Source of the DNA: a candidate division SR1 bacterium
Lineage (GTDB): Bacteria > Patescibacteriota > Gracilibacteria > Absconditabacterales > Absconditicoccaceae
Direction: 5' to 3'
NCBI GenBank assembly: GCA_025997135.1
Contig: BNUE01000034.1
Span: 1-12,283 of the forward strand
DNA length: 12,283 nucleotides
Shown here: positions 1 through 7,125 of the stretch, one piece after another
How positions within the stretch are numbered: position 1 is the first letter of the stretch
Layout: each line of letters opens with the position of its first letter
Made by a program: the position numbers and the translations under genes
The notes under the pieces: generated by a model
The model's database searches: none
Told to the model about the DNA's origin: nothing
The model's input: only the letters and a program-made list of their open reading frames with translations

Positions 1-1095
1 CGTAAAATTCCAGCTTTTAAAGTGAAGCAGATTTTGTTTGAACTTTTTAAAAATCAAAATATCCATTGGGATGAAATGACGACTTTGTCAAAAGATTTAA
101 AAGCTGAGTTGAATTCAGATTTTTTTCCTATTTCTCTCGAAAATACGGATACAGTTGAGACTGATTCGACTGTGAAATTTGCTTTCAAGACATACGACTG
201 ACATATTATTGAGTCGATACTAATGCTGCACTGGCAAAATGACAAGTATCATACTTCCAGCGAAGAGTGATTGCCACGTTTTGATTGTAAAGATAATCGA
301 AAATTAAATCGTATTACTCTTTGTATTTCTTCGCAGGTCGGATGTCCAGTAAATTGTCTTTTCTGCGTAACAGGCAAGCTCTGATTTGGTAGAAATCTGT
401 CTTGGGATGAAATTATATCGCAAATACTTTATGCAAACTGGCGAATTAAACAAAAATTTTGAAAAAAATCTGACTGAACACTGTGGTGAGTTCGTAATGT
501 CGTATTTATGGGGATGTGAGAACCACTCCTAAACTATGAAAACGTGATACAATCTATTGATATTATGTTGGCTCAGGATAGACTTTCACTGGGTCGTAGG
601 CATGTTACGATTTCGACGGCTGGGATAATCTCTGGAATAAAAAGGCTAATAACTGACAAAATTGATGTAAAATTAGCAATATCTTTACACGCTCCAAATC
701 AAGAGCTCAGAGAACGCCTGATGCCGATTGCACGTACAAATCCATTATCAGAACTGATGAATATGATCGACAAATATACACAAGCTACAGATAATAGAAT
801 TTTTTATGAATATATTATGATAAAAGGGATTACCGATACTCCAGATTTAGCTCATCAGCTGGCTGAATTATTACATCGTAGGCTGGCTCACGTCAATTTA
901 ATTCCATACAATGAAAATCCTGCGATCGCTCTACAAGAATCAGATTTTTCTACTATTTCTAAATTTAAAAATATTTTGGAAAAAAGCTGAATCACGGTGA
1001 CAATTCGTGAGTCTATGGGGCGTGAATCTAAATGAGCATGTGGACAGCTCTGACGAGAACAAACAAAAAACCCTACCAATCAGCAGGGCTTGTAA
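1..1095 (+). CDS. rlmN: RlmN, 23S rRNA (adenine2503-C2)/tRNA adenine37 methyltransferase, 5'-truncated by window edge
   Basis: Radical-SAM enzyme that methylates C2 of A2503 in 23S rRNA (and A37 of some tRNAs in known members). Frame 1 is open from base 1 to TAA at 1093-1095 if TGA is read as Gly, giving 364 residues; known RlmN proteins are about 350-385 aa, so only a short N-terminal piece is missing. The radical-SAM cluster CPVNCLFC is at residues 115-122. [12 protein letters not shown] follows, with its second Gly written TGA. The C-terminal methyl-carrying cysteine lies in the family-typical ACGQL at residue 347. Ten in-frame TGA codons would make this look like a shattered pseudogene under the standard code, but every one falls where Gly is acceptable or required. 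Three CGA codons are present. The 3' end overlaps the terminator of the convergent gene. Function is confident; start not visible. Confidence 0.95.
1065..1088 (-). terminator. Rho-independent terminator of the small membrane protein gene
   Basis: Read on the minus strand, CCCTGC / GTAGGG forms a 6-bp stem (one G-U pair) with a 6-nt loop, followed directly by six T. It lies just downstream of the minus-strand stop at 1115-1117 and inside the last codons of the convergent rlmN. Confidence 0.7.
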
Positions 1096-1114
1096 AAAAT
1101 ATTTCATTCATAGA

Positions 1115-1474
1115 TTATTCTACGATAGATGATTCAGTAGTTGTAACTGTTCCTGTGATAGGATCTACAGTTGGCATTAACCCTTGTAAATCTTCAATGT
1201 TAGGTCTCGTAAGATCTGAATTGTCGATAAAGCTAGGATTTGCAGCCTCACCAGAGAAAAGTTCTTGGTTCCTAATCTGGTTTGCTTCATTCTGAGCAGT
1301 GTAGAGTTGCATTTCTTCATCAACAATACTTGCATCAGCATCATAGATAGCGTAAGCAAAGATTGTTACGATAACTCCGATAGCGAAGAAAATTAAATCT
1401 CTAATTAAGCGTTCTGCTTTTGTTCTGTCTACCTCTTTTTTAGAGAGAGGGACTTTCTTGAGGATTTTTTTCAT
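1115..1474 (-). CDS. Small single-pass membrane protein, unknown function
   Basis: A 119-residue protein not recognised as a known family. It has a basic N-terminus (MKKILKKVPLSKKEV, about residues 1-25), one hydrophobic segment at about residues 27-44 (LIFFAIGVIVTIFAYAIY) and an acidic, Thr/Ser-rich tail of about 75 residues. By the positive-inside rule the tail should be outside the membrane. There are no cysteines and no lipobox. The start ATG at 1474-1472 has no Shine-Dalgarno sequence, like most genes here. It has its own strong promoter at 1511-1539 and a terminator at 1065-1088, so it is probably a monocistronic unit downstream of pflA. All four glycines use GGN, too few to judge code use. 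It is convergent with rlmN. Confidence 0.75.
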   Translation of the reverse strand: MKKILKKVPLSKKEVDRTKAERLIRDLIFFAIGVIVTIFAYAIYDADASIVDEEMQLYTAQNEANQIRNQELFSGEAANPSFIDNSDLTRPNIEDLQGLMPTVDPITGTVTTTESSIVE

Positions 1475-1510
1475 TGCGTTTTTGTATAAGAAAAATAAAA
1501 AGACAATCTA

Positions 1511-1539
1511 AGTATAATCTAGATTATTCAATCTGTCAA
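1511..1539 (-). promoter_or_regulatory. Sigma70-type promoter with embedded palindrome, upstream of the small membrane protein gene
   Basis: On the minus strand, -35 TTGACA (1539-1534) and -10 TATACT (1516-1511) are separated by 17 bp, a near-consensus promoter. The -10 lies 37 bp upstream of the ATG at 1474. The spacer and -10 contain the perfect 14-bp palindrome ATAATCTAGATTAT (1514-1527), a plausible operator. Confidence 0.7.
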
Positions 1540-1570
1540 ATTTTAGACCACTTTTTTTCTTACAATTAGC

Positions 1571-2314
1571 TTAACCTCTGATAAAAACTTTGTCTGTATA
1601 CTCAGTTAATCGGCTTTTTACTTGGTCTAACTCTGTACTTGTGCTGGCGTGAGTTCATTCTAATGGATATTTTATACCTAATTTTTCTCGTTTACTTATT
1701 CACAAATTGTGATATGGCAATAGTTCTATTCTCTGTAAATTGGGTAAAGTTTGTAAAAATTCTCCGAGTTTTTTAATATCTTGTTCCGTATCGGTTAATT
1801 CAGGGACAACTACATATCTGATTCGATAGTTTTTCTGCATATCATCTAATTTTTTTATAAAAGAAAGAGAAAGCTGATTGTCGTTTCAGGTCAGATTTTT
1901 GTGCTTTTGAGAATTAATCTGCTTAATGTCTGGTAAAATATGGTTGGCTAATTGGATACATTCTGCTACATCATCATTTCGTATTCCTCAATTGGTATCT
2001 ATGCAGGTATGGAAGCCATTTTTTTGTAGAAGTTTTAAAACATCTTTCAGATCCTTTGCCTGTAATAGAGGTTCTCATCCAGAAAAAGTAATGCCTCCAT
2101 TATCACCAAAATATTCTTTTTCTTTCACCGCAAGTGCTAAAATGTCTTCAGCAGTCATCTCTTTTCAGTCTTCTCATAACTGAATTGGTAGAGTGTCAGG
2201 ATTCTGGCAGTATAGGCAGCGGAATTGGCATCATTGTAAAAAAATTACCAGTCTAATTCCAGGTCAGTCCTGAGTCGCAAATGTTTCATAGGAATGGACG
2301 CGAAGTTTCGTCAT
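1571..2314 (-). CDS. pflA: Pyruvate formate-lyase activating enzyme (radical SAM)
   Basis: Generates the glycyl radical on pyruvate formate-lyase using SAM and a [4Fe-4S] cluster; cytosolic, anaerobic metabolism. The 247-residue product matches the length of E. coli PflA (246). DGPGIRLVIFLQGC leads into the cluster motif C29-x3-C33-x2-C36, the same numbering as E. coli. FSGGEPLLQ, HTCIDTNGG, IRYVVVP and KIELLPYH-like motifs follow in order. Several glycines are TGA, including G17 of DGPG and G28 before the first Cys. Two of its four CGA codons (residues 164 and 209) sit where E. coli PflA has Trp (KVWIRYVVVPG and GKHKWVAMG). It lies 42 bp after uppS in the same direction. The glycyl-radical enzyme itself is not in this window. 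The start ATG at 2314-2312 has no Shine-Dalgarno sequence. Confidence 0.93.
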
Positions 2315-2356
2315 TTTTTATTTTAAAGATTTAAAATGTATTTTTAAAGTTATTTT

Positions 2357-3055
2357 TTACTCTCAAAAGCGTCTTTGTCTTTTTTCATATTCAGCTAAAC
2401 ATTCTTCAAATATTTCTGGAGAAAAATCTGGTCGCATTGTCTTTATAAATAGTAATTCTGAATAGGCAGATTGCCATGCTAAAAAGCCAGATAATCTATT
2501 TTCTCAGCTAGTCCTGATTATAAGATCGGGATCTGGTTGTCATCAGGTGTAGAGATACTGAGAGACTAGTTCATCATCTATGTCTTCAGGCTTTAAGTCT
2601 CACTGTTTTACGTCATCTGATATGTGTTTGATCGCTTGTATTAGGTCAGCTCTTCCTCAGTAATTTAAGCACAAATTGAATGTATGTTCAGTTTTTCTTC
2701 TGGTCGATTCTTCGATGGTTTGGATAGCCTGCTGGAGATCAGAATTAAAAGCTGATTTGTCTCATAAAATATTTACTTTTATGCCTTTGTCCACCAATTT
2801 TGTGTTCATTTTCATCAAATACTGAAGAAAAATCTTCATCAGGACACTCACTTCTATCTGATTTCTTTTCCAATTTTCTGTAGAGAATCCGTAAACGGTG
2901 ATCGTATTTACTCAGCGATTAAAAATATATTCTACAATGGTATCTAGAGTTTCGGCTCATACACGATGTCATTCAAATGTTGGTAAGCTTTTATTCTTTG
3001 CCCAGCGTCTGTTTCAATCTATGATAAGTCATATATGGTAGGGGATAACTGTCAT
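2357..3055 (-). CDS. uppS: Isoprenyl transferase / undecaprenyl diphosphate synthase
   Basis: Cis-prenyltransferase that elongates FPP with IPP to the C55 carrier lipid for cell-wall polymers. The protein is 232 residues, slightly shorter than E. coli UppS (253). IIDGNRRWA at residues 11-19 carries the catalytic Asp13; GHRVGAE, TVYGFSTENWKR and LNYGGRAD follow. The C-terminal diphosphate-binding signature DPDLIIRTSGENRLSGF and AYSELLF are clear, ending in RRFGE. By my count 12 of 16 glycines are TGA. The single CGA codon (2432-2434, residue 208) occupies the near-universal Trp of the WPDF motif, strong evidence for CGA=Trp. It starts 16 bp after the stop of the PHP protein gene, suggesting co-transcription. 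No Shine-Dalgarno sequence precedes the ATG at 3055-3053. Confidence 0.95.
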
Positions 3056-3071
3056 TTTTATGAAAAATAAA

Positions 3072-4004
3072 TTAAAATTCAATTAAAGTGTCCTTATTCT
3101 CTTCATATATTTTTTGTATATTTGCAGGGGTATCGTATTTTGGAAAAAACCCGCTTCAAAAAATGATTTTGGCGTTGATATTTTCAGCAATTTGTTCATT
3201 ATTTTGGATCCGTTCACTTATTTGCTCAGCTGTGTAGCCATTTGAGATACAAATATCTATGATTTCTTGTTCTGTCATAAGATGAAATTTTCATTTTGGT
3301 TGACGACGAGTCGGATCGTACATTTTTAGATTATCTCTGATGGCTAGTGCGATTTCTCGTGTATGATAATCCTGAACTTCGGGATAAAAAAATTCATTAT
3401 TTATGATACACTTTACTCAGGTTTTCTCAGAAAAAGATAAACAAAGCTGATTGACATCTCTGAGAGCTTTTTTTTCATGTTCGTCCTGTGCGATAATCTC
3501 TAGATAATAATCCTCACCACAAGTTTCTCTAATCATCTGATGAATTTCCAGTATTCTTTCCTCTTTTTCTCAAGCATTGATCATTTTACCAATCCAGCTC
3601 TCAGTGCCTCAAGAAATAACGATGATACCTTCTTTGAATTCTTTTAGTTTGTTGAAGTCTATTTTTGGCTTTATTCCTAGTCATTCTTGGTTTGCAAAAG
3701 AGGTAAGTTTCATCAAATTTTGATAGCCTTCTTGAGTTTTCGCTAGGAGTACGATGTTTCCAATCTGCTTTCAGATTATATTTGCATTTAAATCTAGTAC
3801 AAATCATAATTCTACTCCTAAAATTGCTTTGATGTCTCCGTCTTTGGCTGCCTGAGTAAATGCTGGTAATCCATACATTCCTCCGAAATCAGTGATAGCG
3901 ATGGCATACATTCAGATTTCTTTTGCTCTTTTTACTATTTTTGCAGGTGAAGAAATGGCTTCCAAAAAAGAAAAAGTGCTGTGTCCGTGCAGTGGGATGT
4001 ACAT
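3072..4004 (-). CDS. Standalone PHP domain of DNA polymerase III alpha type (no polymerase domain)
   Basis: A 310-residue protein matching the N-terminal PHP region of DnaE: IPLHGHSTFSFLEA at the start, AITDFGGMYGLPAFTQAAK (about 35-53) and IKAILGVE. The later part has an EIALAIRDNLKMYDP segment and KIIFGSGFFPKYDTP, which in full DnaE immediately precedes the catalytic palm. It then stops with TAA at 3074-3072 instead of continuing for some 850 residues. The HxH motif (H6, H8) is kept, but other metal ligands look lost: DH is DF, the NDVHY-type motif reads NEFFY, and the SGC-type Cys is absent. This resembles the inactive PHP of proteobacterial DnaE. It may be half of a split DnaE, a stand-alone structural protein or a decayed remnant. 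The intact reading frame, TGA-Gly use and conserved CGA/CGG positions argue against a pseudogene. It is first in a run with uppS and pflA. Confidence 0.8.
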
Positions 4005-4087
4005 ATTAAAATTATGAACATATAATAAAAAACATACTTTACATAAAATCACCTCTTTTTGCAAGTTGTATTTTTTTTATTGTTTTT

Positions 4088-4160
4088 CTCTTGCATTCTG
4101 CTGGTGAATGGCTATAAAGACGGGTATCATTCCCTGAAAGCGGATTAGCCACTGCAAAGG
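4088..4160 (+). promoter_or_regulatory. Structured rpsO leader: predicted three-way junction (candidate S15 autoregulatory element)
   Basis: An outer stem TTGCA (4091-4095)/TGCAA (4153-4157) encloses two adjacent helices: ATTC (4095-4098)/GAAT (4106-4109) with a 7-nt loop, and TGGCTA (4109-4114)/TAGCCA (4146-4151) with a long internal region capped by GGG/CCC (4122-4124/4132-4134). A4095 and T4109 are shared between alternatives. The layout is a three-way junction, like the rRNA site bound by S15 and the leaders through which S15 represses its own mRNA in several bacteria. The outer stem can extend (C4088-G4160, T4089-G4159) to cover the purine-rich AAAGG. Folded by eye only. Confidence 0.5.
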
Positions 4161-4199
4161 TCAATGATTACCTTTTATTTTTTTATCTTTATAATTACC

Positions 4200-4454
4200 A
4201 TGGCTGAAAAAAAAGTAAGCGTGTCATTCAAAAGGCATGATGCTGACACTGGTTCTCCTGAGGCACAGATTGAAAATCTTACTGCTCAAATCACATTACT
4301 TCAGGGACATGTCGCTACAAACAAAAAAGATTTTGATGCAAAAAGATCTCTTCTGAGAAAAGTTGCAAGGAGAAGGACTTTTATGAAGTATTTGAAGTCA
4401 AAAGACATCGAAGCTTACACTGAAATCTCAAAAAAAACTGGACTAAAAGTATAA
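4200..4454 (+). CDS. rpsO: Small ribosomal subunit protein S15
   Basis: Binds the central domain of 16S rRNA at a three-way junction early in 30S assembly. The product is 84 residues (family about 89). It contains the S15 core: HDADTGSPEAQIENLTAQI, the helical LLRKVARRRTFMKYLKSKDIEAY and the C-terminal TGLKV. I chose the ATG at 4200 because MAEKK matches the usual N-terminus and the preceding AT-rich leader resembles that of rpsA. An upstream in-frame ATG at 4164 would add 12 hydrophobic residues (MITFYFFIFIIT) atypical of S15, although it follows AAAGG. All three glycines are GGN. rpsA follows after 45 bp with no terminator, so the two are probably co-transcribed. The leader probably provides feedback control. 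Confidence 0.96.
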   Translation: MAEKKVSVSFKRHDADTGSPEAQIENLTAQITLLQGHVATNKKDFDAKRSLLRKVARRRTFMKYLKSKDIEAYTEISKKTGLKV

Positions 4455-4499
4455 ACAAAATAACAGAACTATTTTATTTTTTTAACGTTTTATTTCCTA

Positions 4500-5684
4500 A
4501 TGGCAAAGAAAACAACAGCAGTTGTCCAGCATCAATTTGATGTTCCACTGATTAAAGAAGGACAAAAAGTGAAGGGAACTATCCTTCATGAAATAGAAAA
4601 TGGAATTTTAGTAGACTGTGAATCATGAGCTTTTACTGGTATTATCTTATCAAAAGAAACTAAAGAACTCAAGAAATCATGAGTTGATCTAAACGACTGA
4701 GTAGAACTGGAATTAGAGATTATCAATCCAGCAGTTAGGCATGAGGATGGTTATTATATCGTGTCAGTTACTAGATTACTCCAGTATGATGTATGGAAAA
4801 AGGTTATTGATGAGTTTGAAAAAGATACTATCATTACAGTTGTGCCTACCGAAGCAAATCTTGGCGGTCTGCTCATCGATATGCACGGTATCAAGGGGTT
4901 TATTCCTCTATCTCAGCTCGCACCTATCCATTATCCTAGAGTAGAAGATGGTGATCAAGAGATTATATTTGATAAATTATTAGCTTTAGTTGGTCAAGAG
5001 ATAAAAGTTAGAGTTATCAATATTGATGAGGAAGAAAAGAGGATTATTATGTCAGAGAGAGAAGCACTCAGAGAAGAGAGAGAAGAAGTTCTAGCAAATC
5101 TTGAAGTAGGTAAAATCTTTGATGGGGTAGTATCTGGTATATCTTCATACTGATTATTCGTCACTATCTGATGAACAGTTGAATGACTCGTCCATATCTC
5201 TGAACTTACATACGGTCATGTAAATGATATTGAATGATTAGGTCATATCTGAGAAAAAATGCAGGTTAAAGTAATTGGTTTAGATAATGGTAAAATCTCA
5301 CTGTCTGCTAAACAGCTCAAATGAGATCCTTGGGCAGAATTACCTACAAAATATAAGGTTTGAGATATTTTTGATGGAACAGTTATTAGATTCGTGCCAT
5401 ACTGAGTATTTGTTCGCGTATTCGATGATATTAATGGACTCGTACATCTATCAGAATTATCAGACAAATCAGTAAATAATCCAAATGAGGTAGTAAAAAA
5501 CTGACAAAAGGTAAAGGTAAAGCTGATCCTTATCGATCCAGTTCGTAGAAAAATAGGATTATCTATGAAATGAATAGATGAAAATGGTAATCTAAAACCA
5601 GAAGTTTCATCTGCCCTAAAAGCACCAGCCAAGAAAAAAAGCTTAGCTGAGGTTGCAGAAATGGTGGAAAAAGAAGATAACTAA
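4500..5684 (+). CDS. rpsA: Small ribosomal subunit protein S1 (four S1 domains)
   Basis: RNA-binding protein that holds mRNA on the 30S subunit. The 394 residues form four S1/OB folds at about 20-92, 107-187, 203-272 and 287-357, then a Lys/Ala-rich tail. Domains 3 and 4 show the canonical pattern (VGKIFDGVVSGISSYGLFV...GLVHISEL; VGDIFDGTVIRFVPYGVFV...GLVHLSEL). This is the shorter S1 type rather than the six-domain E. coli form. Fourteen of 36 glycines are TGA by my count, including a TGATGA pair at residues 224-225; under the standard code the gene would break into several fragments. The start ATG at 4500 has no Shine-Dalgarno sequence, and most genes around it are the same. TAA at 5682-5684 overlaps the stop of the convergent ORF. 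A terminator follows at 5706-5738. Confidence 0.95.
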
Positions 5685-5986
5685 AGCTTTCCTAGATCAG
5701 AATTAAGGGATCTCTCATACGTGAGGTTCCCTTTTTTTATTTTGATAGATAAATTATCAGACTTCATTAGTGCTTCTTCTTTGTCTTGTGATTTGTCTGA
5801 TGAAAACTGAGATAATAGAGTAGAAACTGTATGTTTATTCAGCTTTTTTTCTTTTTTTAATACTAAAATGGTAGAACGTAAATCTGGAGACTGTTTCCCG
5901 ATAATATCAATAATAGGCTCAGAACTAATCTGTGCTGGCGTGTATGTATCGAGTAAAAAATTGAGAGTAAAGAGAAGGTTTTTCAA
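5681..5986 (-). CDS. Short ORF resembling the C-terminal part of ATP synthase delta subunit (uncertain)
   Basis: An open frame of 101 codons starting at TTG (5986-5984); an in-frame TAG lies three codons upstream, so it cannot be longer without a frameshift. The predicted protein is helical and Lys/Ser-rich. Its end (SIKIKKGNLTYERSLNSDL) resembles the C-terminus of AtpH, where a beta strand, a GD/GN turn and a DxS-type helix end with L..L. It follows atpF in the same direction, the usual place of atpH, which is the main support. A normal delta is about 175-180 aa, so the N-terminal domain would be missing. It overlaps the rpsA stop by 3 bp and contains the rpsA terminator on the other strand. 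It could also be a degenerate atpH or an unrelated small protein. Confidence 0.4.
   Translation of the reverse strand: MKNLLFTLNFLLDTYTPAQISSEPIIDIIGKQSPDLRSTILVLKKEKKLNKHTVSTLLSQFSSDKSQDKEEALMKSDNLSIKIKKGNLTYERSLNSDLGKL
5706..5738 (+). terminator. Rho-independent terminator after rpsA
   Basis: AGGGA (5706-5710) pairs with TCCCT (5728-5732), with an inner CTCA/TGAG helix closed by a TACG loop, followed by seven T. It lies 21 bp after the rpsA stop and within the 3' part of the convergent delta-like ORF. Confidence 0.85.
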
Positions 5987-6015
5987 AAGAGCCTAGTTTA
6001 AGCTAAAAAAATCTA

Positions 6016-6043
6016 TTGACTTTTGGAAAATTTTGAGTATAAT
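6016..6043 (+). promoter_or_regulatory. Sigma70-type promoter for a putative small RNA
   Basis: TTGACT (6016-6021), a 16-bp spacer, then a perfect TATAAT (6038-6043). No + strand coding sequence follows; a strong terminator comes 40 bp later. The -35 and adjacent bases (TTGACTTTTG) are identical to the thyX promoter. Confidence 0.65.
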
Positions 6044-6049
6044 CAAGAG

Positions 6050-6121
6050 TAATTAATAAAGTTATTGATATAAATTTACTAACACTATCGGACTTCTTAT
6101 GAGTTTTGATAGTGTTTTTTT
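6050..6121 (+). ncRNA. Candidate small RNA (~72 nt) between the delta-like ORF and atpF
   Basis: A promoter (6016-6043) and an intrinsic terminator (6082-6121) bracket an AT-rich stretch with no convincing ORF. The predicted transcript starts near 6050 and ends in the T-run. Its 3' half is antisense to the last 25 bases of atpF, including the stop codon at 6097-6099, so it could act in cis on atp mRNA or in trans. The boundaries are inferred from promoter and terminator positions only. Confidence 0.45.
6082..6121 (+). terminator. Strong intrinsic terminator inside the atpF 3' end, + strand
   Basis: ACACTATC (6082-6089) pairs with GATAGTGT (6108-6115), with a further inner GACT/AGTT helix, followed by a run of seven T. 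The opposite strand has no T-run, so the signal acts on + strand transcription even though the coding genes here are on the minus strand. Confidence 0.8.
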
Positions 6122-6597
6122 AATCATTCTTTGGCTTCTTTTTCTATAGTTTTTAGATATTTTCACTGTAATTCCTTATCTGTATTAAATAGCTTCTGGA
6201 CTATGGATTTGGATGTTTCTACCACGAGTTTTTCTCTATCTCTATCAAAATCAGTCAGACTTTTTTTCTTTTTTTCTTCTGCCTCATCGATTATGAGGTT
6301 ATATTTAATATTTGCTAAGTTTATCATATCTTGTTTTTCCTTTTCTGCCAGTGATTTTCAGTCATTGATGATTTTTTCCTTTTGTTGGATAGCTTTTGCG
6401 AGGATTAAATCACGCTGTTTCTCGGCTAGAGCTATCATCTTGATGTATTGGTCGTCAGCTTTTTTTAGCTTTTTTATGAGAGCTTTTCTTTCTTGGATAA
6501 CTTGCATGATTTTGTCGCCAAAAACGCCTTTCGTCAGGAAAAACAGGAGTAGGAAATTGAAAATCTGAGCGATGAAAACATCTCGTTGGATATCCAT
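6097..6597 (-). CDS. atpF: ATP synthase F0 subunit b
   Basis: Peripheral-stalk subunit linking membrane a/c parts to F1. The 166-residue product has a single N-terminal membrane helix (about residues 6-22, VFIAQIFNFLLLFFLTKG) followed by a long charged coiled-coil (RKALIKKLKKADDQ... through the Lys/Glu-rich C-terminus), the usual b architecture and length. Three TGA codons are read as Gly. A CGA codon at residue 5 (6585-6583), just before the membrane helix, is compatible with Trp. Its ATG starts 3 bp after the atpE stop, so the two are translated together; a weak AGGAA lies within the atpE end. The TAA at 6099-6097 lies in the loop of the + strand terminator. I see no atpA, atpG, atpD or atpC in this window. 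Confidence 0.88.
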
Positions 6598-6600
6598 TTC

Positions 6601-7041
6601 TTAGTTTCCTATGATTCTAAAAGAGATAATCAGTCCATAAATCGCACAAGATTCGATCAGAGCTATGAAAATTATCATCGCAGTCAGGATTTTGCCTTTG
6701 GCATCTGGATTTCTCAGTATTGCATCGATTGCGTTTTTTGCGATTCAGCCTTCTGTGATACCTACCAGAAGTGATGGAATCCCCACTGTGAGACCAGCTA
6801 GAAGTGAATTTATGGGGGTGAGATTGGCGCTGCCCAGTATGTTAAAAGCGATAATCAGTCCATAAATCGCACAAGATTCTACCAGTGCGACTCCGAGAAT
6901 TGTCATCATTGTAAATGTAGACTGAAGCTCTGGATTGATGCCTAGATTTTTCATAGAGGTTTTGGTAATCCATCACTGTCAAATCGTGACTCAACTGGTG
7001 GCTAGAATTATCGCCAGAGCGGCTCAGAGTACTATAGTCAT
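6601..7041 (-). CDS. atpE: ATP synthase c subunit, fused double hairpin with Na+-type ligand pattern
   Basis: Rotor-ring proteolipid of the ATP synthase. At 146 residues it is twice the usual c size (about 75-90) and holds two helical hairpins, about 1-70 and 77-146. Each has a polar loop (INPEL at 35-39; RNPDAKGK at 110-117) and a carboxylate helix with the same sequence around it, ESCAIYGLII (E55 and E130). In the first hairpin Q22, E55, S56 and Y60 match the spacing of the Na+ ligands Q32, E65, S66 and Y70 of Ilyobacter tartaricus c. In the second hairpin the Gln equivalent is Glu (E97). Duplicated c subunits are typical of V/A-type rotors and some anaerobes, but the usual duplicated forms keep only one ion-binding Glu. 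Five TGA codons are read as Gly, including both sides of Q22. No atpB precedes it; the divergent gene is thyX. Confidence 0.9.
6625..6654. repeat. 30-bp exact direct repeat, copy 1 (second hairpin of atpE)
   Basis: Identical over 30 bp to 6850-6879, 225 bp (75 codons) away, in the same frame. It encodes the conserved carboxylate helix of each hairpin. Exact identity including synonymous positions points to recent duplication or gene conversion. Confidence 0.95.
6850..6879. repeat. 30-bp exact direct repeat, copy 2 (first hairpin of atpE)
   Basis: Exact match of 6625-6654. The surrounding hairpin sequences have diverged, so identity is confined to the ion-site helix. Confidence 0.95.
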
Positions 7042-7086
7042 TTAAAAAAATAGAAAAATAAAGCTGATAATCACTTCACAATACTC

Positions 7087-7114
7087 AAAATACGAAATAT
7101 GCAGGTGTTTTCAA
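7087..7114 (-). promoter_or_regulatory. Possible promoter for atpE-atpF
   Basis: On the minus strand, TTGAAA (7114-7109), a 16-bp spacer and TATTTT (7092-7087), about 45 bp before the atpE ATG. The elements are weaker than those of the divergent thyX promoter. Confidence 0.4.
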
Positions 7115-7125
7115 GGCTTTTTGTC

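Noticed and set aside
1..1095. rlmN as a pseudogene with many stop codons
   Set aside because: All interruptions are TGA, all at Gly-compatible sites, and all motifs are intact in one frame.
1032..1295. + strand ORF opposite the small membrane protein gene
   Set aside because: It is a shadow of the minus-strand gene and overlaps the rlmN end, with no leader of its own.
1926..2183. + strand ORF within pflA
   Set aside because: Antisense shadow of a clear PflA coding frame.
4005..4087. Divergent promoters for rpsO and the PHP gene
   Set aside because: A palindromic TTGCAA (4059-4064) could serve as a -35 either way, but I found no convincing -10 at the right distance.
4164..4454. rpsO starting at the upstream ATG 4164
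   Set aside because: It adds a hydrophobic 12-residue extension not seen in S15; ATG 4200 gives the normal MA- start. The AAAGG before 4164 leaves some doubt.
4500..5684. TGA as Trp (table 4) or selenocysteine
   Set aside because: TGA falls on conserved Gly columns in S1, RlmN, UppS and Tgt, while TGG is used at conserved Trp such as ENWKR in UppS. The number of TGA codons rules out Sec.
6131..6568. + strand 145-codon ORF within atpF
   Set aside because: Ser/Phe-rich shadow produced by the Lys/Glu-rich atpF coding strand.
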